Of a stretch of DNA of 10,212 bases, positions 1 to 6,274 are shown in pieces. The stretch comes from Ochromonadaceae sp. CCMP2298 (taxonomy: Eukaryota; Sar; Synurophyceae; Ochromonadales; Ochromonadaceae). Position 1 is the stretch's first letter. Each line of letters opens with the position of its first letter. Location of the stretch: the NCBI GenBank assembly GCA_026770595.1, contig MU634113.1:1-10212 (forward strand), in the 5' to 3' direction. Under the pieces are notes generated by a model. The model was not told the origin of the DNA. It saw only the letters and a program-made list of their open reading frames with translations, and searched no databases. The position numbers and the translations under genes were made by a program.

Positions 1-60
1 CCTATACTCTATACCCTATATCCTATACTCTATACCCTATACCCTTTACCCTATACCCTA
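1..60 (+). repeat. CCCTATA-type minisatellite at the end of an intron
   Basis: Degenerate tandem units of CCCTATA, with CCTATACT and CCCTTTA variants, fill the left edge of the window. They lie directly upstream of the splice acceptor at 79-80, so they belong to the last intron of the KCTD-like copy A gene. The same heptamer array recurs at about 9141-9181 in an intron of the glycosyltransferase gene. Confidence 0.8.
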
Positions 61-80
61 CCACTTTTTGCACCATCCAG

Positions 81-225
81 GAACCTATTATTGCGTGCGA
101 GTTTTGCGATGGTGGGGTGCAAGGGCGGGTCAGCGCAGGGCTGGGGTAAGGCGGTGGAGGCGTACGATGTATTGGGTGCTGTGGTGACAGCCACGCGCGC
201 GGCTACCACGAGCTACAAATGGTAG
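81..225 (+). CDS. KCTD-like BTB protein, copy A, last exon only (5' part outside window)
   Basis: This is the terminal exon of a gene that begins left of the window. It follows an acceptor (CATCCAG, ending at 80). One leading base completes a split codon, then about 47 codons run to the TAG at 223-225. The encoded tail reads ASFAMVGCKGG and, at the end, VTATRAATTSYKW. It aligns with the C-termini of copy B (SYAMVGQKGW ... VTATRPATTIYKW) and copy C (ASFAMVGRKGF ... VTATRVASKSNRW). The intron before it has the same position and phase (2+1) as the last intron of copy C, so this is a true paralogue exon and not chance similarity. The BTB domain would lie in missing upstream exons. The role of this C-terminal region is not known to me. 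Confidence is high for homology and reading frame. Confidence 0.85.
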
Positions 226-275
226 GGGGTAGGGTGGGGATGAGGGTTCGGGGTAGGGATATAGGGGTGAAGAGG
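224..275 (+). other. G-rich, quadruplex-prone start of the copy A 3' flank
   Basis: Immediately after the stop codon come G runs separated by short loops: GGGGG, TA, GGG, T, GGGG, ATGA, GGG, and further runs to about 271. This fits the general pattern of four G tracts with short loops and would probably be in the 3' UTR. Copy C has an even stronger G-rich block at the same relative place. Copy B does not. Confidence 0.6.
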
Positions 276-317
276 TGCACAGCAGTTATGTTTGAGAGGT
301 GCATAGGTGCACAAGCG

Positions 318-340
318 TATGTTACTGTAATATAAAGAGC
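318..340 (+). promoter_or_regulatory. Conserved 3'-flank element shared by copies A and B (copy A instance)
   Basis: The sequence TATGTTACTGTAATATAAAGAGC lies about 95-115 nt past the copy A stop. It is nearly repeated at 2867-2889, about 100-120 nt past the copy B stop (ATGTTACT, then TAAT, then TAAAGAGC). Position and conservation suggest a 3' UTR or polyadenylation-related element, but function is inference. Confidence 0.45.
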
Positions 341-348
341 TACCGGTA

Positions 349-708
349 TGCGAGACTTAGAGGCTTAAAAAAAACTAACAAATACATTATCTTGCATTAA
401 TGCGGAAGACATCGCAACCACAACTTCACTTTTCCACGGACATAAACCAAACGGAAGCTTTTCCACAGACGGGTACAGTTACAAAGTTACATAAAGGTGC
501 GCAGATGCGGCAGAAGCGGAAGCATACACAGATATGGAGATACGTAGATGGGCAGATACCCTTATGGTCCATGAAACGCTACCGGGGGTATGAACACTGC
601 CTATGGATACCCAGCACTTACCCCAGCCTTGAAAACCCAGCCAACCACTCGGAATCCTCCCCTCAAATCCTCGGAGTGGAAGTTTAGGGTTTTAGGAATT
701 TAGAAGTG
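349..708. other. Intergenic region between convergent genes
   Basis: This stretch lies between the 3' flank of copy A (+) and the 3' end of the SOUL gene (-). A 95-codon open frame on the plus strand (400-687) has no recognisable domain, basic low-complexity composition and no splice or promoter support, so I do not call it a gene. A palindrome, TACCGGTA, sits at each end (341-348 and 709-716). Confidence 0.5.
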
Positions 709-721
709 TACCGGTAGGAGT

Positions 722-1540
722 TCATAGCTTGTCCTTGGGGAGGCTCTTCTCGAAGTCAGCTACCAGAGAGGCCAGTGCCGTGCTGCTGCCCCTGTCTAGC
801 TCCACCCACATCTCGTTGCGACGAAGCCAGGGAATGGTGAAGGGGGGGTGGTACTGACTCACTTCCCACTTTAGAGTCTGTTCCGAGTTGAGGGTGTCCT
901 GGGATGGGGATGGGGGGGGCTTGTTGTCCAGCATCCTGTCTTGCAGCAGCTGTCCGTGCAGCTGCTGGAGCTTCTTCATGCACGTGTCTCGGTTGTACAG
1001 GCCGGAGAACTTGCACACAGCGATCAGGCGCGAGGGCACAGAGTGCAGCGTGACTCTCTTGTTGGTAGGCTTGGGGATCTGGTCCAGGGAGGTGTACTCG
1101 AAGGGCAGCACGAACTGCATCTTGTCTTTCTTCGTCACCACCGGAGCGGTCATGGACATCTTCTCTGGACGCGTTATGACCGGGGCCGTCATGGCCATGG
1201 GGGAGGCTTTGTCGTTCTCGGGCGTGCCGAAGACTCCGATGTACTTGGCCAGCACGGAGAAGGAGTCGTTCTGGGCCTCCTCTGCGGTGGACACCTCGGC
1301 CACGAAGTAGGGCTGAATCTGGTGGCATGGTACAAAAAGTAGGCGATGTAGCACAGGTAGGGCAGGTCAGCACAAGCCACTCAGCTCTAAAGTCGAGGAC
1401 AGACGATCATATTGCACCCGCATTAGATGCCCCAGCTCACAGCTCAGAACATCTCTTACCAGGCGAATCTCATAGGGGGCCGTCTTGATGAGCTGGAACA
1501 TGGGCTCTTTCGAGCCAGTGACCCCGAAAACGATACCCAT
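722..1540 (-). CDS. SOUL/HBP haem-binding-family protein, two exons
   Basis: Joined exons are 1540-1460 and 1318-722 on the minus strand, 225 aa. The 141-nt intron begins GTAAGA and ends CCACCAG and is phase 0. Exon 1 gives a short N-terminus starting MGIVFGVTGSKEP and ending APYEIRL. Splicing joins this to IQPYFVAEVSTAEEAQ, which recreates the family's start (YEIR, then P, then A-E-V). Downstream, residues about 50-75 carry the hallmark SPMAMTAPVIT and MSMTAPVVT repeats, and the protein ends with the PWLRRNEMWVELD signature near the C-terminus. Length fits the SOUL family (about 190-230 aa). Family members bind haem or porphyrin, usually in the cytosol or plastid, but a haem ligand is not universal, so haem binding here is inferred. 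I see no signal peptide. The start at 1540 is preferred because it begins the family homology. An in-frame upstream ATG at 1669 would add 43 unrelated residues. Confidence 0.9.
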
Positions 1541-1694
1541 TGCTGTTGCTGCTATTCGAAAGAAAGATGATGAATTGCCGGGTGGCAGTATAAAGAGTGA
1601 CTCACGACCCCGCTGAACAGTTGAACTGTTGAAGCAAGGCCCCTTGGGGTTGAACAGTTGAAGGCCCATTCGCTCTCCCTTGACTGTCCACGTA
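1541..1694. promoter_or_regulatory. Divergent intergenic region with inverted repeat
   Basis: This region separates the SOUL start (-) from the copy B promoter block (+). It holds a perfect inverted repeat AACAGTT-G-AACTGTT at 1616-1630, and a further half (TGAACAGTTG) at 1651-1660. A TATAAAGAG string lies at about 1590. The repeat may be a dimeric-protein site, but nothing proves it. Confidence 0.4.
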
Positions 1695-1802
1695 ACGCTT
1701 TGGAAAGGGTTAAAAATGTCTGTTATTCCTATATTGGCGTCAATGGCAGTATATTTGTCGTTAAAAGGTGCCTATTTCAAGATTATTTTTGTTCCTCACT
1801 TT
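1695..1802 (+). promoter_or_regulatory. Promoter/5' flank block shared by KCTD-like copies B and C (copy B instance)
   Basis: The block runs from TTGGAAAGGGTTAAA through ATTGGCGTC to GTGCCTATTTCAA and ATTTTTGTTCCTCACTT. The same ordered blocks occur at about 3862-3966 upstream of copy C. Both end roughly 155-220 nt before the start codons. Conservation upstream of the coding region shows that B and C were copied together with flanking DNA, and marks the likely promoter or 5' UTR. Confidence 0.6.
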
Positions 1803-1956
1803 TGTCCGCGAGTGAAGAGTGAGAGGAAGAGAAGAGGAAAGCACCCTTCTTCGACAGCACCCTTCTGTTATCTCCACTCTCAACCCTTCAGAGGTGCAAC
1901 GAACAGAGATCAGGTGAACTACAATCAGCACTGACCTCGACTGAGAGGGATCGAGA

Positions 1957-2769
1957 ATGTCCGTTTCCCCGACACCTCCTACACCTGCTGAACAGCCCAT
2001 GCCATCGGACATCCTGAAGCTCGACGTGGGAGGAATCACATTCACCACGACCTACTCGATTGTCTGCAACATCGACGGCATGCTGTCAGCAATGTTCTCC
2101 GGCCGGCATGCTCTAGCTCCTGACGCAGAGGGCTACCACTTCATCGACCGAGACGGCACGCACTTCTACCACATCCTGAACCTGCTGCGCTCCCCCACAG
2201 AGTTCAGCCTCAACCATAACGATGAGGATATCGTAGAACTGGAGAAGTTGGTTGACTACTACTTACTGAGCGAGGCATACGCATTTGCACGCGTGAGACA
2301 CACACCGGCCATCACTGCCACATCTAGATCTCTGAGCTACCTACGTCGTTTGCGCGACAGAGTTGCAGCCTACTTCACGGTGGGGGACAGGGTGCTGCTC
2401 TGTCCCCCACACAGGGGCTGGAATGTGCTTCTCTTCGATCGCAAAATTGACACCGTCATATCCCAGACGGTCTACTCCATATGGCGGGATGAAACTGCAG
2501 TGCAGCAGCGGTGTATCGACTTTCTCGACGCTGTGCTGGAGGGGACCATCGTGGCGATATCTGTGCTCGGCAACGTGGGTGAAGTAAGCTTCAGTGTCTG
2601 CGCTGCTCTACGCAGCCTCAGCGGCACTGGCACGGATATTTGGCCCGATGACTCTTATGCGATGGTGGGGCAGAAGGGCTGGGGGCCGGGTCTAGCGGCG
2701 GAGGCGAAAAATGGAAGGGGAGATATGGTGACAGCCACGCGCCCCGCTACCACGATTTACAAATGGTAG
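1957..2769 (+). CDS. KCTD-like BTB (K+ channel tetramerisation-type) protein, copy B, intronless
   Basis: A single uninterrupted frame of 270 aa. Residues about 19-112 form a BTB/T1 domain of the KCTD type. The markers are KLDVGG (21-26), FTTTYS, GMLSAMFSGRH (41-51), FIDRDGTHF (62-70), HILNLLR (72-78) and YYLLSEAY (101-108). The domain normally drives oligomerisation, and in KCTD proteins can bind cullin-3. No transmembrane segment is visible, so it is not a channel. The C-terminal 150 residues (RGWNVLLFD, GTIVAIS, SYAMVGQKGWGPGLAAEA, VTATRPATTIYKW) match copies A and C but no family I know. The start ATG lies in a context (GAGAATGTC) identical to copy C. The ligand, partner and pathway are unknown. 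Notable: it lacks all five introns present in copy C although promoter sequence is shared. An ordinary KCTD-like function is the safest call. Confidence 0.92.
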   Translation: MSVSPTPPTPAEQPMPSDILKLDVGGITFTTTYSIVCNIDGMLSAMFSGRHALAPDAEGYHFIDRDGTHFYHILNLLRSPTEFSLNHNDEDIVELEKLVDYYLLSEAYAFARVRHTPAITATSRSLSYLRRLRDRVAAYFTVGDRVLLCPPHRGWNVLLFDRKIDTVISQTVYSIWRDETAVQQRCIDFLDAVLEGTIVAISVLGNVGEVSFSVCAALRSLSGTGTDIWPDDSYAMVGQKGWGPGLAAEAKNGRGDMVTATRPATTIYKW

Positions 2770-2777
2770 GAGCAGGA

Positions 2778-2833
2778 CATAGGTGTATAGGTGTATAGGT
2801 GTACATATGTGCATAGGTGCATAGGTGGATAGC
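2778..2833 (+). repeat. Ten-nucleotide tandem repeat in the copy B 3' flank
   Basis: Units of ATAGGTGTAT/ATAGGTGCAT follow each other after the copy B stop and decay into GGTGGATAGCTG. A shorter form (AGGTGCATAGGTGCAC) is found in the copy A 3' flank at about 296-312, which supports common ancestry of these 3' ends. Confidence 0.7.
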
Positions 2834-2866
2834 TGCCTAGCTGTGCATAAGTAAGGCGCACATTCA

Positions 2867-2889
2867 CATGTTACTCTAATTTAAAGAGC
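2867..2889 (+). promoter_or_regulatory. Conserved 3'-flank element shared by copies A and B (copy B instance)
   Basis: Here ATGTTACT, TAAT and TAAAGAGC lie in the same order and spacing as at 318-340. This is the best-conserved piece of the two 3' flanks. A role in 3' end formation is plausible but unproven. Copy C lacks an obvious equivalent. Confidence 0.45.
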
Positions 2890-3031
2890 GAAGCGCGACT
2901 CATAGGTTAGCCAGTTTCTGCTTCGTTTATCTTTTTGATTGCAGTGATACTGGTGCACAAAGTTGGTGGAGTGGCATCCCAACTCGTCGAATCCCAACTC
3001 ACCGACTTTCCCCCCCAAAATTCCCAACAAG

Positions 3032-3157
3032 TTAGCATTATGCTGACTTTTGGAGGATTATGCTAAGCATTTTTGCTGCTTTTTAGCATCATGCTTGGAC
3101 ACTTCTCGAAAGCAAGCATGACCCTAGCTCAAGAGCGAGCGCTATAGCATTATACTT
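3032..3157. repeat. Left cluster of AGCATTATGCT palindromes
   Basis: Four or so copies: TTAGCATTATGCTGA at 3032, TTATGCTAAGC at 3058, TTTAGCATCATGCTTG at 3082 and ATAGCATTATACTTG at 3144. The core AGCAT-A/T-ATGCT is a near-perfect odd palindrome, so each copy reads the same on both strands. Confidence 0.75.
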
Positions 3158-3300
3158 GTGGAAAACAGGGCCGCCTACTTCCCCGCACACTTGAAGACAC
3201 TTGAAGGCGTGATCGGTGCGTTGAGGAGTGAGGTGATTCACGTGGGTCAGTTGGGATTCGGCGAGTTGGGATGCCACCGTTTCAGCCATATCACTTTCTC

Positions 3301-3478
3301 CCAACATTAGGGCTCGCACTAATACCCACCATTAGGGCTCGCACTTATACCCAACATTAGGGCTCGCGCTGATACCCAATTAGGGGGTGCACCGCAGGCA
3401 TGGGGTCGCTCTCGCGCAATTTTTGTGACCTAGGGCTCGCGCAGTCGCCCACCATCCTAGGGCTCGCGCAGTCGCGGA
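3301..3478 (+). repeat. 25-27 nt tandem repeat with TAGGGCTCGC core
   Basis: The core TAGGGCTCGC occurs at 3308, 3333, 3358, 3431 and 3458. The first three sit in ATTAGGGCTCGCACTAATAC-like units with a 25-nt period, and a degraded fourth follows at about 3379. The last two are in a variant unit (CTAGGGCTCGCGCAGTCGC) with a 27-nt period. The array sits in the centre of the inverted-repeat element. TTAGGG is embedded but spaced too far apart to be telomeric DNA. Confidence 0.8.
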
Positions 3479-3561
3479 CAATGCCTAGAGGCTACATCGT
3501 GTGAATCACATCAGGATTTTGTGTGTGTATCATGCCGTTGTCGTCGACTTTTTGGGGACCT

Positions 3562-3768
3562 TTTAGTATAATGCTTGGTTGGTTTAAGAATATGCTAAAT
3601 TTTTAAAGAGTATGCTAGATATCCAGGGAGGATCGAAGCATAATGCTAATGCTCAAGTAAGATATTATAGCATAATGCTAATTACCAAAAAACAAGTACT
3701 AGCATAAATGCTAACTCCACCCAAGCATAATGCTAGATAGCCTTCACAGAATTTAGCATTATGCTACA
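3562..3768. repeat. Right cluster of AGCATAATGCT palindromes
   Basis: About eight copies: TTTAGTATAATGCTTG at 3562, ATATGCTAAAT at 3590, GTATGCTAGAT at 3610, AAGCATAATGCTAATGCT at 3637, ATAGCATAATGCTAATT at 3667, CTAGCATAAATGCTAAC at 3699, AAGCATAATGCTAGA at 3723 and TTTAGCATTATGCTACA at 3752. They end a few bases before the right inverted repeat. Confidence 0.8.
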
Positions 3769-3837
3769 TTCGGTGAGTTGGGATTCGGCAAGTTGGGATG
3801 GAACTCACAAAATTCATGCATTCACAAGATAATGTGT

Positions 3838-3862
3838 AGTACGTACGGTACATAGTACGTAC
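3838..3862. repeat. TAGTACGTAC direct repeat
   Basis: TAGTACGTAC occurs twice (3838 and 3854) around GGTACA, with self-complementary GTACGTAC cores. It lies between the inverted-repeat element and the promoter block of copy C, close to where B/C homology begins. Confidence 0.5.
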
Positions 3863-3966
3863 CACGTTGGAAAGGGTTAAATTTTGCGTTACCCCTATTT
3901 TGGCGTCGAGGAAATATTATTTATTCCAAAATGGTGCCTATTTCAAAGTTATTTTTGTTCCTCACT
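3862..3966 (+). promoter_or_regulatory. Promoter/5' flank block shared by copies B and C (copy C instance)
   Basis: Ordered blocks TTGGAAAGGGTTAAA, ATTTTGGCGTC, GGTGCCTATTTCAAA and ATTTTTGTTCCTCACTT match the copy B upstream region at 1695-1802. The 218 bp that follow, up to the ATG at 4185, hold only patchy similarity (TCAGCACTGGCCTC against TCAGCACTGACCTC) and probably include the 5' UTR. Confidence 0.6.
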
Positions 3967-4184
3967 TCTTTTTGGGGGCAAAGGGGTGCGCAGACACGTC
4001 TTCTGCAGTTCTGTGGGTCATCAGGTGAGGGTTGACAGGTTGAGGGACTTTATCTTTGACAGCAACCCCACCTTTCCTCTCCTCTTGTTCACAACTTGAC
4101 ATTTCTTGCCCAAGAGGTGGAGCAAACGGAGAGAGATCTGAGCTATCAGCACTGGCCTCACTGCGTTGTGTTTCCCGGTAGAGA

Positions 4185-5817
4185 ATGTCAAGAATCGGCA
4201 CTGCCTTCGAGAGAGCTGTATCGAGCGCTGTTTCACCGAGAACTCCGGAGCCATATGTACCATCGGTCACCCTGAAACTCAACGTGGGAGGGGCCAAGTT
4301 CACCACGACCTACTCGACCGTCCGCAATATCGACGGCATGCTGTCAGCGATGTTCTCCGGTCAGCACACGTTGATACCTGATCAAGACGGCTACTACTTC
4401 ATCGACCGAGATGGCACGCACTTCCGCCACATCCTTAACCTTCTACGGTTTCCTACAGAGTTCAACATCAGCCTCAGCAAGGGAGATCTGCAAGAACTAG
4501 AGGTGAGGGTGGCCTAACTATACTATTATGTGTATAAAAACCCCTCTATGATGTGTATTTAACCCTTATTCCCCTGTCTATTTACCTCTCTGGTATCTGT
4601 AGATCGAGGTGCGATACTACAAACTGGGCGAGGCATACACCCTAGCGCGCGAGATACTCACACCCACCATCACAGCGCAAGCTATGGGCTACCAAGGCGA
4701 CGAATTCAAAGCCAACTTCACGGTGTGTGTACCTATTAAACCCTCTTCCCTATGTGACAAATACCGATTAAAACCTTTTCTGTATTTGGCAAATACCAAT
4801 TAAACCCGCCTTCTCAGGTCGGTAGTATGGTTCTATCTGGCTCCAACAGGGGGTGGAATGTGCTCCTTTTCGACCCCCTAAATAACACCGTTATCTCGCA
4901 GACGTGTTACGATACAGCTAGGGATGTTACTGCCATACAAAGGTTAGATATGCGCTAGACGCCGTATAACCCCCTCTCCACCCCTCCTACACACTTCTAC
5001 ACCCCTACCTACACCCCTCCCTACACACTCCTACACTCCTCCTATACACTCCTACACACTCCTACACCCCTCCTACACACTCCTACACCCCTCCTACACA
5101 CTCCTACACCTCTACACCTCCTATACACCCCATCAGCTGATGTTCAGGTGTGCGCACCCACACACATATCTTAATTACTATACACACACACATATACATA
5201 CGCAGGTTGGCAGATCTCCTCCACGCCGCCCCCCAGGTGACCCTATAGTGATATACTGCACTTAAACCCCTTCTTATACTATAATATGCATTAACCCCCC
5301 TCCTATACTAACGCATTAAACCCCCTCCTATACTATAATATGCACTAACCCCAATCCTCCTTTACTACAATACGCATTAAACCCCCTCCATACAGGGGAC
5401 AATCCTGGCCATCGCTGTGATCGACTTTGGCAACATAAGTCACGGCCTGGAGCTGCCCATGGCTCTCAACTGCTACGGGTATGAGTCCCTTATCTGCTCT
5501 TCCCTTACCTCCTCCCCTCCACCTACATCCCCTTACATCCACTTACCTCCTCCCCTCTTATCTCCTCCCCTGCCCCCTATTACCTCCTCCTCACTTACCT
5601 CCCCTGCACTTACCTCCCCTCGACTTCCCTCCCGTTATCTCCCGTTACCCCTTATTCCCTATCCCACAGGTGCGAATTCGTGGGCTTCAAAGCACCGGCA
5701 AGTTTTGCCATGGTGGGGCGTAAGGGCTTCGGGCCTCGGCTGGCAGCAGAGGCGAGTGATGAAGGGGGGGCGGTGGTTACGGCCACGCGGGTGGCTAGCA
5801 AGAGCAACAGATGGTAG
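4185..5817 (+). CDS. KCTD-like BTB protein, copy C, six exons
   Basis: Exons 4185-4502, 4603-4722, 4818-4942, 5206-5236, 5396-5478 and 5670-5817 join to 825 nt, 274 aa, collinear with the 270-aa copy B. Introns are 100, 95, 263, 159 and 191 nt, with donors GTGAGG, GTGTGT, GTTAGA, GTGACC, GTATGA and acceptors all AG. The BTB/T1 domain spans residues about 28-120: KLNVGG (31-36), GMLSAMFSGQH, FIDRDGTHF (72-80), HILNLLR and YYKLGEAY across the first splice. Then follow RGWNVLLFD, RLADLLHAAPQ (exon 4, only 31 nt), GTILAIA and ASFAMVGRKGFGPRLAAEA. The stop is TAG at 5815-5817. Reading straight through the exon 3 end meets an in-frame TAG at 4956, but splicing at 4942 to the 31-nt exon 4 restores the homology, so I consider the gene intact. 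It has the same likely role as copy B (BTB oligomerisation, possible cullin-3 adaptor), unproven. The least certain junction is the GTTAGA donor of intron 3. Confidence 0.87.
4730..4810 (+). repeat. 32-nt tandem repeat filling intron 2 of copy C
   Basis: Units begin ACCTATTAAACCC, ACCGATTAAAACC and ACCAATTAAACCC and are spaced exactly 32 nt. Each ends CAAAT before the next. The last unit runs into the acceptor TTCTCAG. The TTAAAC core may act as a branch site (compare TACTAAC in the glycosyltransferase gene). Confidence 0.75.
4976..5130 (+). repeat. CTACACCCCTCC minisatellite in intron 3 of copy C
   Basis: Interleaved CTACACCCCTC, CTACACACTC and CTATACACTC units of 10-12 nt form a purely C/T/A tract. 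It ends before CATCAGCTGATG (a perfect 10-bp palindrome, CATCAGCTGATG being 12 bp) at about 5131. It is a non-coding intron filler. Confidence 0.75.
5252..5395 (+). repeat. About 29-nt tandem repeat filling intron 4 of copy C
   Basis: Five units begin TATACT or TTTACT and contain GCACTTAAACC, GCATTAACC, GCATTAAACC, GCACTAACC and GCATTAAACC, each followed by a C/T run. The last unit ends at the acceptor CATACAG. The repeated TTAAAC/CTAAC cores resemble stacked branch sites. Confidence 0.75.
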
Positions 5818-5903
5818 GTGGGGGTTGAGGGTGTGGTGGGTGAGGGGTGGGGGGTGGGGGGCGAGGGGTGAGGGTGGGGGTGAGGGTGGGGGGTAGGGGT
5901 TAG
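5818..5903 (+). other. G-rich, quadruplex-prone 3' flank of copy C
   Basis: More than ten runs of three to six G, separated by T, TGA, TTGA or CGA, follow the stop codon without a break. This is the strongest quadruplex-type sequence in the window and would be in the sense strand of the 3' UTR. Introns of the same gene are C-rich, so strand bias flips here. Confidence 0.65.
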
Positions 5904-6274
5904 GATAAACCTCTTCCTAACTAACAGTGATGAGATAATAGAGAAGTACATGCATAGTGATAGAGTACATATGTATTGTAGATATTCTTATGAGAGAAAT
6001 CATCTGAATAAGAAGCACGAAGCATACTATTCCTACTCTTTTCCACTCTTTTCTACTCTTTCCTGCTCTTCTCTAGCCCCACTCGTTCCTGCCGACCCCA
6101 CTGCTATAAGAGCCTAATCATTATGATAATTAGTTGCGTAGTGCTGTGCTATAACCAATAGAATAGATCAAAAAACTAGTATACACACTCTCACTCGCTC
6201 TAATGTTTTTTTATACATATTCTATGTATACCTATACACCATATACCTAAACTCCTATTGATACATATTTATGT
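5904..6274. other. AT-rich intergenic region between convergent genes
   Basis: There is no gene here. It holds a pyrimidine tract with roughly 10-nt spacing of CTCTT (about 6030-6075), an odd palindrome ATCATTATGAT (about 6117-6127) and AT-rich DNA (TTTTTTATACATATTC) before the end of the minus-strand gene. It probably contains the 3' ends of both flanking transcripts. Confidence 0.5.

Larger units (their letters stand above)
2971..3801. mobile_element. Candidate non-autonomous DNA transposon (MITE-like) with inverted ends and subterminal palindromes
   Basis: The left end (2973-3006, starting GGCATCCCAACTCGTCGAAT) is inverted relative to the right end (3769-3801, TTCGGTGAGTTGGGATTCGG onward), with about four mismatches in 34. 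A third, internal copy (3248-3278) has the same orientation as the right end and matches the left end with one mismatch in 27. Each end contains two copies of GAGTTGGGATTCGG or a shorter form. Between them, about 12 AGCATAATGCT-like palindromes cluster near both ends (3032-3157 and 3562-3768), and a 25-27 nt tandem repeat fills the middle. There is no coding sequence of note. This architecture resembles the subterminal transposase-binding repeats of non-autonomous hAT or CACTA-type elements. I could not find a clear target-site duplication, and the internal end copy means the unit could instead be 2971-3277 alone or a nested composite. Confidence 0.5.

Noticed and set aside
1-60. True telomere at the left edge
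   Set aside because: Units are irregular CCCTATA variants and sit right before a splice acceptor and coding exon. The same array is found inside another gene.
400-687. 95-codon plus-strand open frame as a gene
   Set aside because: No domain, unusual composition, lies between two converging 3' ends, and has no paralogue in the window.
756-1373. Long open frames overlapping the SOUL gene on both strands
   Set aside because: They are alternative-frame readings of GC-rich coding DNA. Only one frame has the SOUL motifs.
1957-2769. Copy B as a potassium channel
   Set aside because: Only the T1/BTB domain is present. There are no membrane helices or pore signature.
3089-3319. 76-codon minus-strand frame inside the element as a transposase remnant
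   Set aside because: Too short, spans one of the repeated ends and the palindromes, and shows no transposase motif.
3301-3478. CRISPR array
   Set aside because: Unit of 25-27 nt without unique spacers, in a eukaryotic intergenic element.
4943-4963. Frameshift or premature stop (TAG at 4956) making copy C a pseudogene
   Set aside because: Splicing at 4942 into a 31-nt exon (5206-5236) restores a frame that aligns with copy B across the junction, and all later exons stay open.
5417-5951. Pro/Ser/Leu-rich and Gly/Trp-rich frames over the last exons of copy C
   Set aside because: They arise from translating a C/T-rich intron and a G-rich 3' flank. No conserved protein features.
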